This document shows, piece by piece, positions 1 through 11,790 of a DNA stretch of 64,000 nt. Source of the DNA: Protea cynaroides (lineage: Eukaryota > Streptophyta > Magnoliopsida > Proteales > Proteaceae); assembly GCA_028583415.1 (NCBI GenBank), contig CM053271.1:89205534-89269533 (forward strand), given 5' to 3'. The notes beneath the pieces were generated by a model that searched no databases, was not told the DNA's origin, and worked only from the letters and a program-made list of their open reading frames with translations. Position numbers and translations under genes: made by a program. The number at the start of each line of letters is the position of its first letter. Position 1 is the stretch's first letter.

Positions 1-1447
1 GCTCTGTGAGGGTATTTGTAACCCTGTTGGTTTCCGACCAACATGAAACTCTAAGAATGTTATTTTAATGAAACCCTAATAATATTGTAGGACTTTGTGA
101 CTTTTCGTTTGGATCTTGCGACGTGGAGCAAGCTAACCAACGAGCGTCAGGTAAGGGAATCTGACCTAAACCTAATAATTAATGGACAGTAAATCATTGT
201 TAATTATTGAATATCTATGATGTGATGTTTGTGCATATTCACATGCCATCCTTTACTTTCAGTTATTATTACTGTTCATGCATTGATAGGATGTGATTGT
301 TAGGCATGTGATTGTTTTCGTTAGTGTGTGGAGTGGGGCATGGGCTTGGGATCGCTCTTCACACTAGCACCTTTTGTAGTATTCTATCTTAACGTGCTTG
401 GTACGGGTGGGGTATCAGGGGAAGGTCGTGGTACGGTGGTCTCCGATATTGATGTTGTCCCGGCCATTGTTATGTGGTACTGTGGATTCCGAGTCGACGC
501 TGGCTTGTCCACGATGCTTTAGCTCTATCTCTATGCCGTAGGGAGTTATGTTGGGATAGGGTCTACCTACGTATTGTTTCTATCCTAGCGGGTTAGTTGC
601 GGATAGGGCATCAGGGGAGGTGTGGGAATGCCTTAGCTCTATCTCTATGCCGTAGACGGCTGTGCTGGGATAGAGGATACATTGTTGACATATAGGATTG
701 GTTAGTTGCGAGCCCGGTTATGAGCCCCGGCCGAGTAGGGGCTTAGGTACTGGTATGGGTAGAGTATCAGGGGAGGTACGGGGGTATCTTAGCTCTATCT
801 CTATTCCATGATGGGTGCATGTGGGCAGATGGGGGTGTGATCCATGCTGTGCCACACACTCGTGTATAGAGGTGCGGGGGCCACCAAACCTTTCTATAGC
901 ACATTGCAAACTTAAAACCAGACCACAGCATAAAATTGATTGTTGCTCATGCATAATCTTGTGAAACTGCTCGATTGTCTTCTCGAGCTGTGTTGTGAGC
1001 TCACCCTTTGTACGTACATTGTTTTAGATGTTGATGCAGGTTACACTGTGGATGACTACATGAATGCTCCTGTGTATGGTGGTGTTGCAGCGTTGGACGT
1101 ACAGGCAGGAGAGGACGAGCGTGACGCTTCATGCGAGTGCCTTTCTGCGTGTACCTTTGATGGGATTTTTATTTAGTTGTTTCAGTTATTTTTATTTGAT
1201 ATTAAGAGATGTAAAAGATATTATATTTTATGTTAGAATTTGGATAATAGGATATTTATTTAAGTTATCAATAGATACTCAGTTCATTCTATTTAAAGTC
1301 TTCCGCTGTATATTTATATTCTGATTGTGGTTATGTGTAATGGTTTGTATGAGTGGACACGGCCTATTCGAGATCCTGGTGTGAACCGTTGGTTCAATGA
1401 CGGTTCACTCACACCATTCTGGTTGGATCAGAATTTGGGGTGTGACA
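1..1447 (+). repeat. E1 5' LTR (3' portion)
   Basis: Nearly identical to 7362-8794 and ends in GGTGTGACA directly before the primer binding site. It carries several imperfect subrepeats, each with TAGCTCTATCTCTATGCCG and a GGTATCAGGGG block, between about 400 and 810. It is about 14 bases longer than the matching part of the 3' LTR, partly because of an extra GTTAGGCATGTGATT-type segment near 300. Confidence 0.93.
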
Positions 1448-1450
1448 ACT

Positions 1451-1462
1451 TGGTATTAGAGC
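1451..1462 (+). other. E1 primer binding site
   Basis: TGGTATTAGAGC follows the LTR end by three bases. It differs at one base (C to T) from TGGTATCAGAGC, the plant initiator tRNA-Met primer site seen in the other copies here. Confidence 0.85.
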
Positions 1463-1968
1463 TCTCGGGCTCTGTTCCAACAAACCATATTGCACTTAAC
1501 TGAGTCGATGAACTGAGTTAGGAAAAATTAAAAATCTTAATACAAACGCACCCTAAGCATTGTTTGATACCTGAGATGGACTAAGAAAGAGAATAATATA
1601 CTATGTTAAATATGAAACTTAACATGTGCACATACACTAGATAGGAAAAACCATGAAAATTTTCATTAAACAAGGAAATTGTAGCAAATGATATAGTGCT
1701 ACAGGGTACGGTCCACAAACCGGACAGTTACCCCAAGTCGCGGCTCATCTCGCTACCGAGTGTCCCTGATCTCCATCATCATACCCATCATGGTGTCGGA
1801 GGGAGGCTGAGATGGTCCAGCGGTAGAGGTAGATGGTGGTGCTGCTGGTGTAGGCTGTGGAGCTGGCGCTGGTACTACACAACCGATGCAGAGTAGCCCA
1901 AGGCCGATGGGCCAAGCACAGAATGTACCACCACCGCATCAGTTTCCATCGCCTTCTGCGTTCCCGGA
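1463..1968 (+). other. E1 leader with remnant of deleted antisense ORF
   Basis: Untranslated leader. The block near 1700-1775 (tgtccctgatctcc) matches the tail of the antisense ORF kept in E5 at 56640-56660. The rest of that ORF is missing, so E1 has lost it by an internal deletion. No coding capacity remains. Confidence 0.6.
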
Positions 1969-2853
1969 GCCTATCTGTATCCACCACCATGGTACGGAGC
2001 AGACACGCAGGGACAACATGATCTGAGCAGGTCAGTGGGTAGATTCTTGAAGTTGAAACCTTCATCGTTCACGGGCAAGACAGGGAAACCATTGTGGCCA
2101 GCACAGTGGGTTGCAGAGATGGAAAAGAACTTCCGATTGATGACTTGTACTGAGGAGGAAAAAGTATTATTTGCCACTCATAAGCTGAAAGAAGACGCTA
2201 ATGCTTGGTGGAATTCTACACGGGCATATCTGGAGACTAAGTATGCGCTGGTTGATTGGGAAGTGTTTAAAGCTGCTTTCTTCGACAAGTATTTTCCAAA
2301 GAGTTTCAAAGATCAAATGGAGAAAGAGTTTCTCAATCTACAACAGTCTCAGTCGACCGTAGATGCTTATCAGCAGAGGTACGAAGAGCTATTCTTCTTC
2401 GCACCGGCCAGTATGCAAGAGGAGGAGACCAAGACACGTAGGTTCACTATGGGACTACGTGGAAGCATCAGAGAGCATATCTTGGGTTTGGACAAGAAGA
2501 TCTACAACGAGGCTGTGCAGGTTGCGAGGGTGATAGAGTCCAGTCAGAGGGACAACTTCTTTGCTCAGAACAGGGGAGTGAAGAGACCTGCTAGTAAAAG
2601 TTTGGGTGGCGGTAACAATAGACACTTCCGTCCATACAGGGGCTCGGGATCGCTAAAAGTGCACGCAAGGCACGATGGGCACCACCTCGCTACGATTCGT
2701 TTGGACACAACCCAAATATCAAATGTTATAACTGTCAATAGCTGGGACATGTCGCAAGGAACTGCACTCTACCTAAGAAACAAGCTCCCCAGCAAGGAAA
2801 AGTGTATGCGGTCACCACTGAAGAGGCAGCCGCATCACCTGATGTGGTAACTG
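1969..2853 (+). pseudogene. gag: E1 gag (capsid and nucleocapsid), disrupted
   Basis: Encodes the Gag capsid region: residues such as PLWPAQWVAEMEKNF, the DANAWW motif and VDAYQQRYEELFF match the retrotransposon gag family. After about 2640 the reading frame is lost. The CCHC zinc knuckle is visible in another frame at 2724-2765 (CYNC...GH...C) and carries a TAG at 2739-2741 where E5 has CAG. The N-terminal frame continues upstream of 2035 (proline-rich, YPPPWYG), but no convincing ATG survives. Gag would form the virus-like particle and bind the element RNA. Confidence 0.85.
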
Positions 2854-2933
2854 GTACGACTCTGTCCCTTACTATTTGGCTTATTCTTTCATTTTGCATG
2901 AGCATGTAGATCTAAGGGGCAATAAATTTCAAG
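2854..2933 (+). other. Candidate gag-protease intron (E1)
   Basis: Begins GTACGA and ends TTTCAAG, with CTAAG about 20 bases before the 3' end. Reading on from Gag without splicing meets TAG at 2907-2909. The equivalent segment in E5 splices gag to protease in frame. E1 has lost one G just after the acceptor, so the product here would be out of frame. Confidence 0.55.
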
Positions 2934-5900
2934 AATTGTAAATGTAGCTGGTATACCCGCCAGAGTATTATTTGACTCTGGGGCCACGCACTCCATTGTT
3001 TCTATCTCTTTTGGGAAGCGAATGGAGTTACCAATCAAGCATTTGAACCCAAGCTTGATAGTTCGCTCTCCACTAGGAGTCGAAGTGGCTTTGACCGAGT
3101 ATTATGGACCATGTACTGTATGTATTGAGGGCCAAGACTTAGAAGCAAACCTAGTAATACTTGAGATGCTAGACTTTGATGTCATCCTGGGAATGGATTG
3201 GCTAGGCCATCATTCAGTCGTCCTATTATGTGGTGAAAGGAAGCTTGTGCTTACTGACAAAGAGGGAAGGGAGTATAGCTTCGCTGGGATCAAGCTACCT
3301 AGGAACCGGAAGCTGATTCTCTCCGCCCTAAAAGCCAAGAGATGCTTAGAGAAAGGGGGTGTGGGTTATCTAGTATCTGTAGTCGACACCAATGCTGAGG
3401 TGCCAAAGTTGGAAGATCTAGAGGTGGTACGGGAGTTTTCAGATGTATTTCCAGAAGATCTTCCAGGTTTACCACCAGACAGGGCTACAGAATTTGTGAT
3501 AGACCTTATGCCAGGTTCGGCGCCGGTGTCTAAAGCACCATACAGAATGGCCCCGACCGAGTTAAAGGAGTTGAAGACCCAATTACAAGAATTATTGGAT
3601 AAGGGCTTCATACGACCTAGTATATCACCTTGGGGAGCACCTGTATTATTCGTCAAGAAGAAGGATGGAAGTGTAAGGCTGTGTATTGACTACCGTGAAC
3701 TGAACAAGTTGACGATCAAGAATCGATACCTTTTGCCTAGGATCGATGATTTGTTTGACCAGTTACAGGGTGCAAAGGTTTTCTCAAAGATCGATTTCCA
3801 ATCAGGGTATCACCAACTGAAGATCAAGGCCGGAGATATTCCGAAGACTGCTTTCAGGATGAGGTACGGGCATTATGAGTTTCTAGTTATGTCTTTCGGG
3901 TTGACCAATGCTCCAGCATCGTTTATGGAACTGATGAACCGAGTGTTTCATGATATATTGGACACTTCGGTCATCGTATTCATCGATGACATATTGATTT
4001 ACTTTAAGGACATGGAGACTCATACAACGCATTTGAGGGCAGCCCTACAACGGCTGAGAGAGGTGAAGCTTTATGCAAAATTCAAGAAGTGCGAGTTTTG
4101 GCTGAAGGAGGTGGCTTTCTTGGGCCATGTTGTATCTAGAGACGGTATCAAGGTTGATCCAAATAAGATAGCTGCTATAGTAGGATGGGAAGCACCAAAA
4201 TCTGTCGCGGAGATTCGTAGTTTCCTTGGGTTGGCTGGTTATTATAGAAGGTTCGGGAAAGATTACTCCAGGATCGCTGTTCCACTCACCAGATTGACCA
4301 AGAAGGGAGAGAAATTCATATGGACAGATGAGTGTGAGAAGTGCTTTCAGACTTTGAAGTAAAGACTTGTCTCTGCACCTATCTTGACCATCCCAGAACC
4401 AAGCGTACCGTTTACTTTATATACGGATGCTTCGGGGTTGGGTATCGGGTGTGTTCTGATGCAAGGAGAACAGGTGATTGCTTAAGCATCAAGACAGTTA
4501 AAGGAGCATGAGAAGAACTATCCTACGCATGACTTGGAGCTAGCAGCGGTTATACATGCAATCAAGACTTGGAGACACTACTTGTACGGTAAGAAGTTTC
4601 AGATCAAGTCAGATCACAAGAGCTTAACTTATCTTTTCACTTAGAAGGATCTGAATATGAGACAGAGGAGATGGCTGGAATTGTTGAAAGATTATGATTG
4701 CGACATCCAGTACCATCCGGGTAAAGCAAATGTGGTGGCTGACGCCTTAAGCAGAAAATGGGCATCGAAACCTGAGGCAGGACCAAGTACAAATGCTGCA
4801 TTGTGTGCCGCAGCCTCTGGTTCAATCGAAGGTGATGAAGAGTATATTATAGAGACTGCAGAAGATCCAGTTGAACAAGGCTTAATTCATAAGTTCACCA
4901 TGATGTTCGCAGCTTTGAAGATCTCGCCGGATCTAGTTGATGAAGTCAAGGTAGCAATTCTACAGGATCCATATCTCAAGACAGTGCAAGAAGACTTAGA
5001 GAAGGGTACAAGCAATCCTGACTTTACCTTGGATGCAGACAAGGTACTCAGGTATCGTGGACGGTTATGTATACCTGAGAGCGAAGACTGCGATATCAGA
5101 GACCGAGTTATAACTGAAGCTCATTACACTCCATATTCGATACATCCAGGAAGTACCAAAATGTACCATGATCTAAGAAAACTATATTGGTGGAGGGGTA
5201 TGAAGGCTGATATAGCTCATTTTGTGTTTTAGTGTCTGAATTGTCAACAAGTTAAAGCAGAAAGGCAGAGACCTGCAAGTTTACTACAGCCATTACCGGA
5301 ACCTGCATGGAAGTGGGATTGTATTACTATGGATTTCGTCACTGGCTTACCTTTGACCCAAGGTCAGTGGATGCAGTCTGGGTTATAGTGGATCGACTCA
5401 CTAAGACAGCTCGATTTATTGCGGTCAGACCTCAGTATACCATGGAGAAACTGGCCAAGTTATATGTTGATAATATAGTCAAACTTCATGGCGTTCCAGA
5501 GAGTATAGTATCTGACAGAGATCCTCGTTTTACATCAAAGTTCTGGGAAGGATTACAGAAAGCTATGGGAACAAAGTTGAAGTTCAGTACAGCTTTCCAT
5601 CCCCAAATGGACGGACAGTCAGAGCGAACTATTCAAATTTTAGAAGATATGCTCCGAGCTTGTGCATTAGATTTCAAAGGAGCTTGGGATGAGAAGCTAT
5701 CACTTATTGAGTTTGCTTACAACAACAGCTATTAGGCTACAATTCAGATGGCCCCATATGAAGCACTCTACGGGAAGAAGTGTCGTACACCTCTGTTATG
5801 GAACGAAGTGGGAGAAAGAAGAATCGTAGGACCAGAGTTTGTTGAAGAAACTTGTCGAGTGATTGATAAGATCAAAGAAAGAGTAAAGACAGCTCAAGTT

Positions 5901-6407
5901 CGTCAGAAGCACTATGCGGATAACCGACGTCGAGATCTGGAGTTTGCAGTGGGTGACAAAGTGTTCTTGAAGGTATCACCGGTGCGAGGTCTGAAACGGT
6001 TTGGTAAGAAGGGGAAGATTTGCCCCAGGTATGTGGGACCATATGAGATATTGAACCGACGTGGTAATGTAGCATATCAATTGGCTCTACCACCATCTAT
6101 GTCCAGCGTTCATAACGTGTTCCACGTATCATTACTGAAGGAGTATGTCAGAGATTCATCGCACATCTTGACCGCTGATCCCCCAGACTTGACTGAAGAC
6201 TTAACTTTCGAAGTGGTGCCTGTAATGCTCTCAAGCCGAAAAATTCAGCAACATCGAACCAAGGATATCCACTATGTGAAGGTGCATTGGAGAAGCCAAA
6301 ATGTGGAGGAAATTACTTGGGAAGAAGAGAGCGCGATGAGGAAGGAGTACCCTAACCTTTTTGACGATCAAGGTACGTTCAAATTTCGAGGCCGAAATTT
6401 CTTTTAA
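2934..6407 (+). pseudogene. pol: E1 pol: protease, RT, RNase H, integrase, chromodomain (disrupted)
   Basis: Aspartic protease motif DSGATHS has its Asp at 2974. RT has YRELNKLTIKNR and the catalytic FIDDIL with both Asp codons at 3985-3990. RNase H starts at LYTDASGLG (about 4418). Integrase has its H/C zinc-binding region, then MDFVTGLP, SDRDPRF and SERTIQ, followed by the GPY/F-type C terminus. A chromodomain (ITWEEE, YPNLF) lies at 6290-6365. Breaks: stops at 4360, 4483, about 4642, 5230 and 5733, and a one-base deletion near 5359. Four of the stops in this element (2739, 4642, 5230, 5733) are CAG to TAG relative to E5. Not functional. Confidence 0.92.
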
Positions 6408-6473
6408 GGGTGGGGGAGTTGTAGAACCTATGTGCAAATTTCGGGATGAAATTTCTTTTAAGGGTGGTGGAGT
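6381..6473 (+). repeat. Duplicated polypurine-tract region (E1)
   Basis: The segment from AAATTTCG to AAGGGTGGGGGAGT occurs twice in tandem (6381-6420 and about 6435-6473). The second copy abuts the 3' LTR. E5 has the same arrangement at 60500-60595. The purine run AAGGGTGGTGGAG is the plus-strand primer site. Confidence 0.8.
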
Positions 6474-8794
6474 TGTAAGACCCGCACTCTGAAAACCCGG
6501 TCTAAACCTTGGTTTTGTGTCATGACAGGTCTTCCGATCATCACCGGGCCAGACGGGGCAAGCGGATAACAAATAGGTACAAAATCGGACCGAAGTCGAC
6601 CAATTATACCTGATTTTAGGTATACCGGTCGATGGTACCGGTCTTGGTACCGGTCGACCGGTATGGCTTTATGCAGTATGTGCGGAAATCTAGAAATTGG
6701 TCTCTACGGGTCCCGCTTTCCTGATTTTGAATCCTAGAAGTTTCCTAATCCTAGTAGGGTTACTAAACCCTATTTCTAGCCTATAAATACACCCTTAAGC
6801 CTTCCCAAATCCTTTCCATTGTCTCTCACAAATCCTAGAGAAGAGAAAGAGCTTGTAAAGGAAAAGGAGCTAGGAAGAAGAAGGAGGTGCCGCCATTACC
6901 GTTCGACGACGCTCTCATTACGTCGGTCAACGGTAAGTGTTTGAATCCATCTTCTTACCCTATGTTAGTTGTGTGGGTGGATCAATACCATGCAAAGTAG
7001 GTATTGATCTAAAACCCTAAATTTGGCCAATAAACCCTAAGTTGTCGTCAAACCTTAGATTTGAGTTTCGAGATGATATTCATCGAAACTAGACTTGAAT
7101 GAGTTGGGGATAACTCTAACTCAAAGCCTAGACTTAGAATGGATAGGAGAAACCCTAAAAATCCATGGAGGATGATCGTCGGCAGTCGAAGAACCCATGT
7201 ATGGTCTTCTGGAGACGTACCGGTCGACTATACTGGTCGCACATAGTGCGACCGGTATGTTGCGACCGCTACCTCTCGGGAGGTTATCTGTGGGGACCGG
7301 CTGACCATACCGGTCGCCAGTCTTTCCCACAGAGCTGCGACCGGTATGTTGCCACCGGTTAGCTCTGTGAGGGTATTTGTAACCCTGTTGGTTTCCGACC
7401 AACATGAAACTCTAAGAATGTTATTTTAATGAAACCCTAATAATATTGTAGGACTTTGTGACTTATCGTTTGGATCTTGCGACGTGGAGCAAGCTAACCA
7501 ACGAGCGTCAGGTAAGGGAATCTGACCTAAACCTAATAATTAATGGACAGTAAATCATTGTTAATCATTGAATATCTATGATGTGATGTTTGTGCATATT
7601 TACATGCCATCCTTTACTTTCAGTTATTATTACTGTTCATGCATTGATAGGATATGATTGTTTTCGTTAGTGTGTGGAGTAGGGCATGGGCCTGGGATCG
7701 CTCTTCACACTAGCACCTTTTGTAGTATTCTATTTTAACGTGCTTGGTACGGGTGGGGTATCAAGGGAAGGTCGTGGTACGGTGGTCTCCGATATTGATG
7801 TTGTCCCGGCCATTGTTATGTGGTACTGTAGATTTTGAGTCGACGTTGGCTTGTCTACGATGCTTTAGCTCTATCTCTATGTCGTAGGGAGTTATGTTGG
7901 GATAGGGTCTATCTGTGTATTGTTTCTATCCTAGCGGGTTAGTTGTGGATAGGGCATCAGGGGAGGTGTGGGAATGCCTTAGCTCTATCTCTATGCTATA
8001 GACGACTGTGCTGGGATAGAGCATACATTGTTGACATATAGGATTGGTTAGTTGCGAGCCCAGTTTGCGAGCCCTGGCCAGTAGGGGCTTAGGTACTGGT
8101 ATGGGTAGAGTATCAGGGGAGGTACGGGGGTATCTTAGCTCTATCTCTATTCCATGATGGGTGCATGTGGGCAGATGGGGGTGTGATCCATGCTGTGCCA
8201 CACACTCGTGTATAGAGGTGCGGGGGCCACCAAACCTTTTTATAGCACATTGCAAACTTAAAACTAGACCACAACTTAAAATTGATTGTTACTCATGCAT
8301 AATCTTGTGAAACTGTCTGATTATCTTACTGAGCTGTGTTGTGAGCTCACCCTTTGTACTTACATTATTTTAAATGTTGATGCAGGTTACATTGTGGATG
8401 ACTACATGAATGCTCCTGTGTATGGTGGTGTTGCAGCGTTGGACGTACAGGCAGGAGAGGACGAGCATGACGCTTCATGCGAGTGCCCTTTCTGCGTGTA
8501 CCTTTGATGGGATTTTTATTTAGTTGTTTCAGTTATTTTTGTTTGATATTAAGAGATGTAAAAGATATTATATTTTATGTTAGAATTTGGATAATTGGAT
8601 ATTTATTTAAGTTATCAATAGATATGCAGTTCATTCTATTTAAAGTCTTCCGCTGTATATTTATATTCTGATTGTGGTTATGTGTAATGATTTGTATGAG
8701 TGGACACGGCCTATTCGAGATCCTAGTGTGAACCGTTGGTTCAATGACGGTTCACTCACACCATTCTGGTTGGATCAGAATTTGGGGTGTGACA
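6474..8794 (+). repeat. E1 3' LTR, 2321 bp
   Basis: Starts TGTAAGACC and ends GTGTGACA. Contains a TATA box at 6782, palindromic ACCGGTCGA clusters (about 6621-6665 and 7217-7345), splice-donor-like GGTAAGTG (near 6930) and GGTAAGG (near 7510), and an inverted repeat near the 3' end (8726-8762). Confidence 0.93.
6782..6789 (+). promoter_or_regulatory. LTR TATA box (E1)
   Basis: TATAAATA about 300 bases into the LTR, followed by a purine-rich transcribed leader. The same position in E5 is TATATAA. It is the likely start region of the genomic RNA. Confidence 0.6.
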
Positions 8795-8879
8795 TCATGC
8801 CCCTCTATCAATAGGTGCAAGATACCTACGTTTTCCATCTTTTTTTTTTCAGTTTGAGATCTATTCAAAATCGGACTAT

Positions 8880-9265
8880 TGCTTTTTAAGCTCAAGGTTA
8901 CTTTGGTTCATGCCCCAGTTTGGGGTTTGATGGATTCATCAATGGACCACTTCTAGTTGAGTTCAAAATCATTCTAGCTTATGCCCCAGCTTATGGAGCA
9001 AGGGGTATCGCCATTGCACTACACTATTTTGAATCAAAGATTGGACTAATTTATGCCTTGGCTTGGGGGGTTCAATGGATTTCTTTGTTAGACCACTCTC
9101 AATTTGGGTCTAAGGTCAATTTGGTCCATGCCCCAGTTTAGGGCATAATGGCTTTCCTCATTAGACCGCATTCAATTTGGGTCCAAGGTCAATCTGGTTC
9201 ATGCCCCACTTAGGGCTCAGGGCTTCATCATTGGACCATTCCCTAGCCGTGATTCTGGTTCTTAT
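8880..9265. repeat. Degenerate ~80-90 bp tandem repeat (E6)
   Basis: Repeated units built round GGTTCATGCCCCAG, CAATTTGGGTC and a TTGGACCA-like block, recurring at about 8909, 9123 and 9198. The E1 insertion site (8795 TCATGCCCC) lies within one such unit. Confidence 0.65.
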
Positions 9266-9587
9266 CCTAGCCTGGGGCACATTAGATCTCATCTTTGGTC
9301 TACCCTACTGCTCGGAAAATTCCATTCCCTCTCTTTGAATAATGAGAAATGTGAGGGCAACTCTTCGGATTCTAACATTTCCTTGGCCAATGGGGCAGAA
9401 ATGCCCATGATGGGATAGCACTATTATAGCTGAAGGTTCATGATTTTCTGATGACTCCAAAATCTAGAATTGATCTTTATTGACAAGCAATGGGAAATCC
9501 TCCTCGTTCGCCATTCTTAATGAGTGATCCTAACTTGTAGCACTGGGCTATGGTAGACATGGATCGGGCTCTAATTGATAGAGCCAT

Positions 9588-10050
9588 AGATTGATTTTGA
9601 ATCAGTCTCCGATTGATAGAGACTAGATTGACTTTGAATTGGTCTCTGATTGATAGAGACAGAGTTGACTTTGAATTGGTCTCTGATTGATAGAGATCAA
9701 GATTGATTTTGAATTGATCTCTGATTGATAGAGATCAAGATTGATTTTGAATTGGTCTCTGATTGATAGAGATCAAGATTGATTTTAAATTGGTCTCTGA
9801 TTGATAGAGATCAAGATTGATTTTGAATTGGTCTCTGATTGATAGAGATCAAGATTGATTTTGAATTGGTCTCTGATTGATAGAGATCAAGATTGATTTT
9901 GAATTGGTCTCTGATTGATAGAGATCAAGATTGATTTTGAATTGGTCTCTGATTGATAAAGATCAAGATTGATTTTGAATTGGTCTCTGATTGATAGAGA
10001 TCAAGATTGATTTTGAATTGATCTCTGATTGATAGAGATCAAGATTGACA
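9588..10050. repeat. 38-bp tandem repeat, about 12 units
   Basis: Unit of 38 bases made of GATTGATTTTGAATTGG plus TCTCTGATTGATAGAGATCAA, head to tail and nearly identical in the middle, with degenerate edge units. TCTCTGATTGATAGAGA holds a short inverted repeat. There are no variable spacers. Confidence 0.9.
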
Positions 10051-10189
10051 ATCGTGGACTGGGCTCTAGTTGCTAGAGGCAAGGATTGCTTGAGTTGGGC
10101 TCCGATTGATAGAGGCCAAGGATGACAATCATGGATTGGACTCTAATTACTAGAGATGATGGATTGATTGAGTTGAAATGAGTGAAATT

Positions 10190-10800
10190 CTCTTGGATTC
10201 CTTTATGAAGTGGAACCTGGACTAGAGGTAATGGTTGAACAGGCCTAGAGGCTAACTCATGCTCATATTGAGTTCATATGAATGAAACTTTTCTTAGTTC
10301 CAACATAAATTGGAACCTGAATCGGAGTTGACGGTTAGACAAGCCTAGGGGCTAATAAAATTCAAATGAATGGAACTCTTCTTAATTCCAACATGAATCA
10401 GAACTTGAACCACAGTTGATGGTTGGATAAGCCTAGTGGCTAAATGAATTCAGATGAATAGAACTCTTCTTAGTCCCAACATGAATCAGAACCCGAACCA
10501 AAGTTGATGGTTAGATAAGCCTAGTGGCTAATTAAATTCAGATGAATGGAACTTTTCTTAGTTCCGACATGAATCAGAACCTTAACCAAAATTGATGGTT
10601 GGATAAGCCTAGTGGCTGATTGAATTCAGATGAATGAAACTTTTCCTAATTCCGTCGTGAACTGGAACCTGAACCAAAGTTGATGGTTGGACAAGCCTAG
10701 GGGCTAAATAAATTCAGATGAATGGAATTTTTCCTAGTTTCGACATGAATCAGAACCTAAACAGGAGGTGAAGGGTGAAAAAGCCTAGGGGCCGAATGCC
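10190..10800. repeat. ~87-bp tandem repeat block (E6)
   Basis: Six to seven diverged units, each with AATTCAGATGAATGGAACT, a TTCCTAGTTCC-like stretch, CATGAATCAGAACCTGAAC, and AGCCTAGGGGCTAA at the boundary. Confidence 0.8.
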
Positions 10801-11790
10801 TCCTCCATCTTAACATGATCTGGGAGTGATGATTGAACCTGCCTAGGGGTTAAAGCCTTCTTCAGTTTTGAGTTGAACCAGAAATGGTGGTTGAATCTGG
10901 GGCTGAATATTTTTTTGATTCTGAGATGAACTGGATGTAATTGAATCTGCCTAGGGGCTGAATCTTTCCTTAATTCTGGATGAACCAAAATGATGATTGA
11001 ACCTGCCTAGGGGCTGAACCTTTCTTCAGGCTGAATATTTTTTTTGATTCTGAGATGAACTGGATGTAATTGAATCTGCCTAGGGGCTGAATCTTTCCTT
11101 AATTCTGGATGAACCAAAATGATGATTGAACCTGCCTAGGGGCTGAACCTTTCTTCAGTTCTGAGATGAACCAGAAATGGTGATTGAATCTGGGGCTGAA
11201 TATTTCTTTGATACTGAGAAGAACTGAATGTGATTGAATCTGCCTAGGGGCTGAATCTTTCCTTAATTCTGGATGAACCGAAATGATGATTGGACCTGCC
11301 TAGGGGCTGAACCTTTCCTTAATTCAAAGGTGAATAGGGAACAATGATTGGATTTACCTAGGGGCTGAATCTTTTCTTAATTCAAAGGTGAATAGGGAAC
11401 AATGATTGGATAGGGGCTGGATCTCTCCTTAATTCAGAGATGAATCGAGAACGGTGATTGGATTTGCCTAGGGGCTGAATCTTTTTTTTTTAATTCTGAG
11501 GTGAATCGAGAACTATGATTGGATTTTCCTAAGGGCTGAATCTTTCCTTAATTCAAAAGTACATTGAGAACAATGATTGGATTTGCCTAGGGGCTGAATC
11601 TTTCCTTAATTCAGGGGTGCATTGAGAACCATGATTGGATTTGCCTAGGGGCTGAATCTTTCCTTAACTCTGAGGTAAATCGAGAACATTAATTGGATTT
11701 GTCTAGGGGCTAAATCTTTCCTTAATTCAAAGGTGAATCAGAAACTATGATTGGATTTGCCTAGGGGCTGAATCTTTCCTTCTTTCTTAC
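10800..11790. repeat. ~58-60 bp tandem repeat block with CCTAGGGGCTGAA core
   Basis: Units centred on GCCTAGGGGCTGAATCTTTC then CTTAATTC. A direct duplication of about 127 bases occurs near 10900-11030 and 11030-11155. The array shares the CCTAGGGGCT core with the block before it and has probably evolved from it. Confidence 0.85.

Larger units (their letters stand above)
1..8794 (+). mobile_element. E1: Ty3/gypsy chromovirus (family A), 5' end outside window
   Basis: LTR retrotransposon in the order LTR, PBS, gag, protease, RT, RNase H, integrase, chromodomain, PPT, LTR. The 5' LTR is cut by the window edge: base 1 corresponds to base 7362 in the 3' LTR. Integrase motifs and a C-terminal chromodomain place it in the chromoviruses; the long 2.3-kb LTR and tRNA-Met PBS suggest the Tekay/Del lineage (inference). 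Several nonsense codons and frameshifts make it non-autonomous. The 3' flank (TCATG...) falls inside a repeat unit of element E6, so E1 appears to be inserted in E6. Confidence 0.92.

Noticed and set aside
9588..10050. Regular 38-bp repeats as a possible CRISPR array
   Set aside because: Units are head to tail with no unique spacers, in a plant retroelement context.
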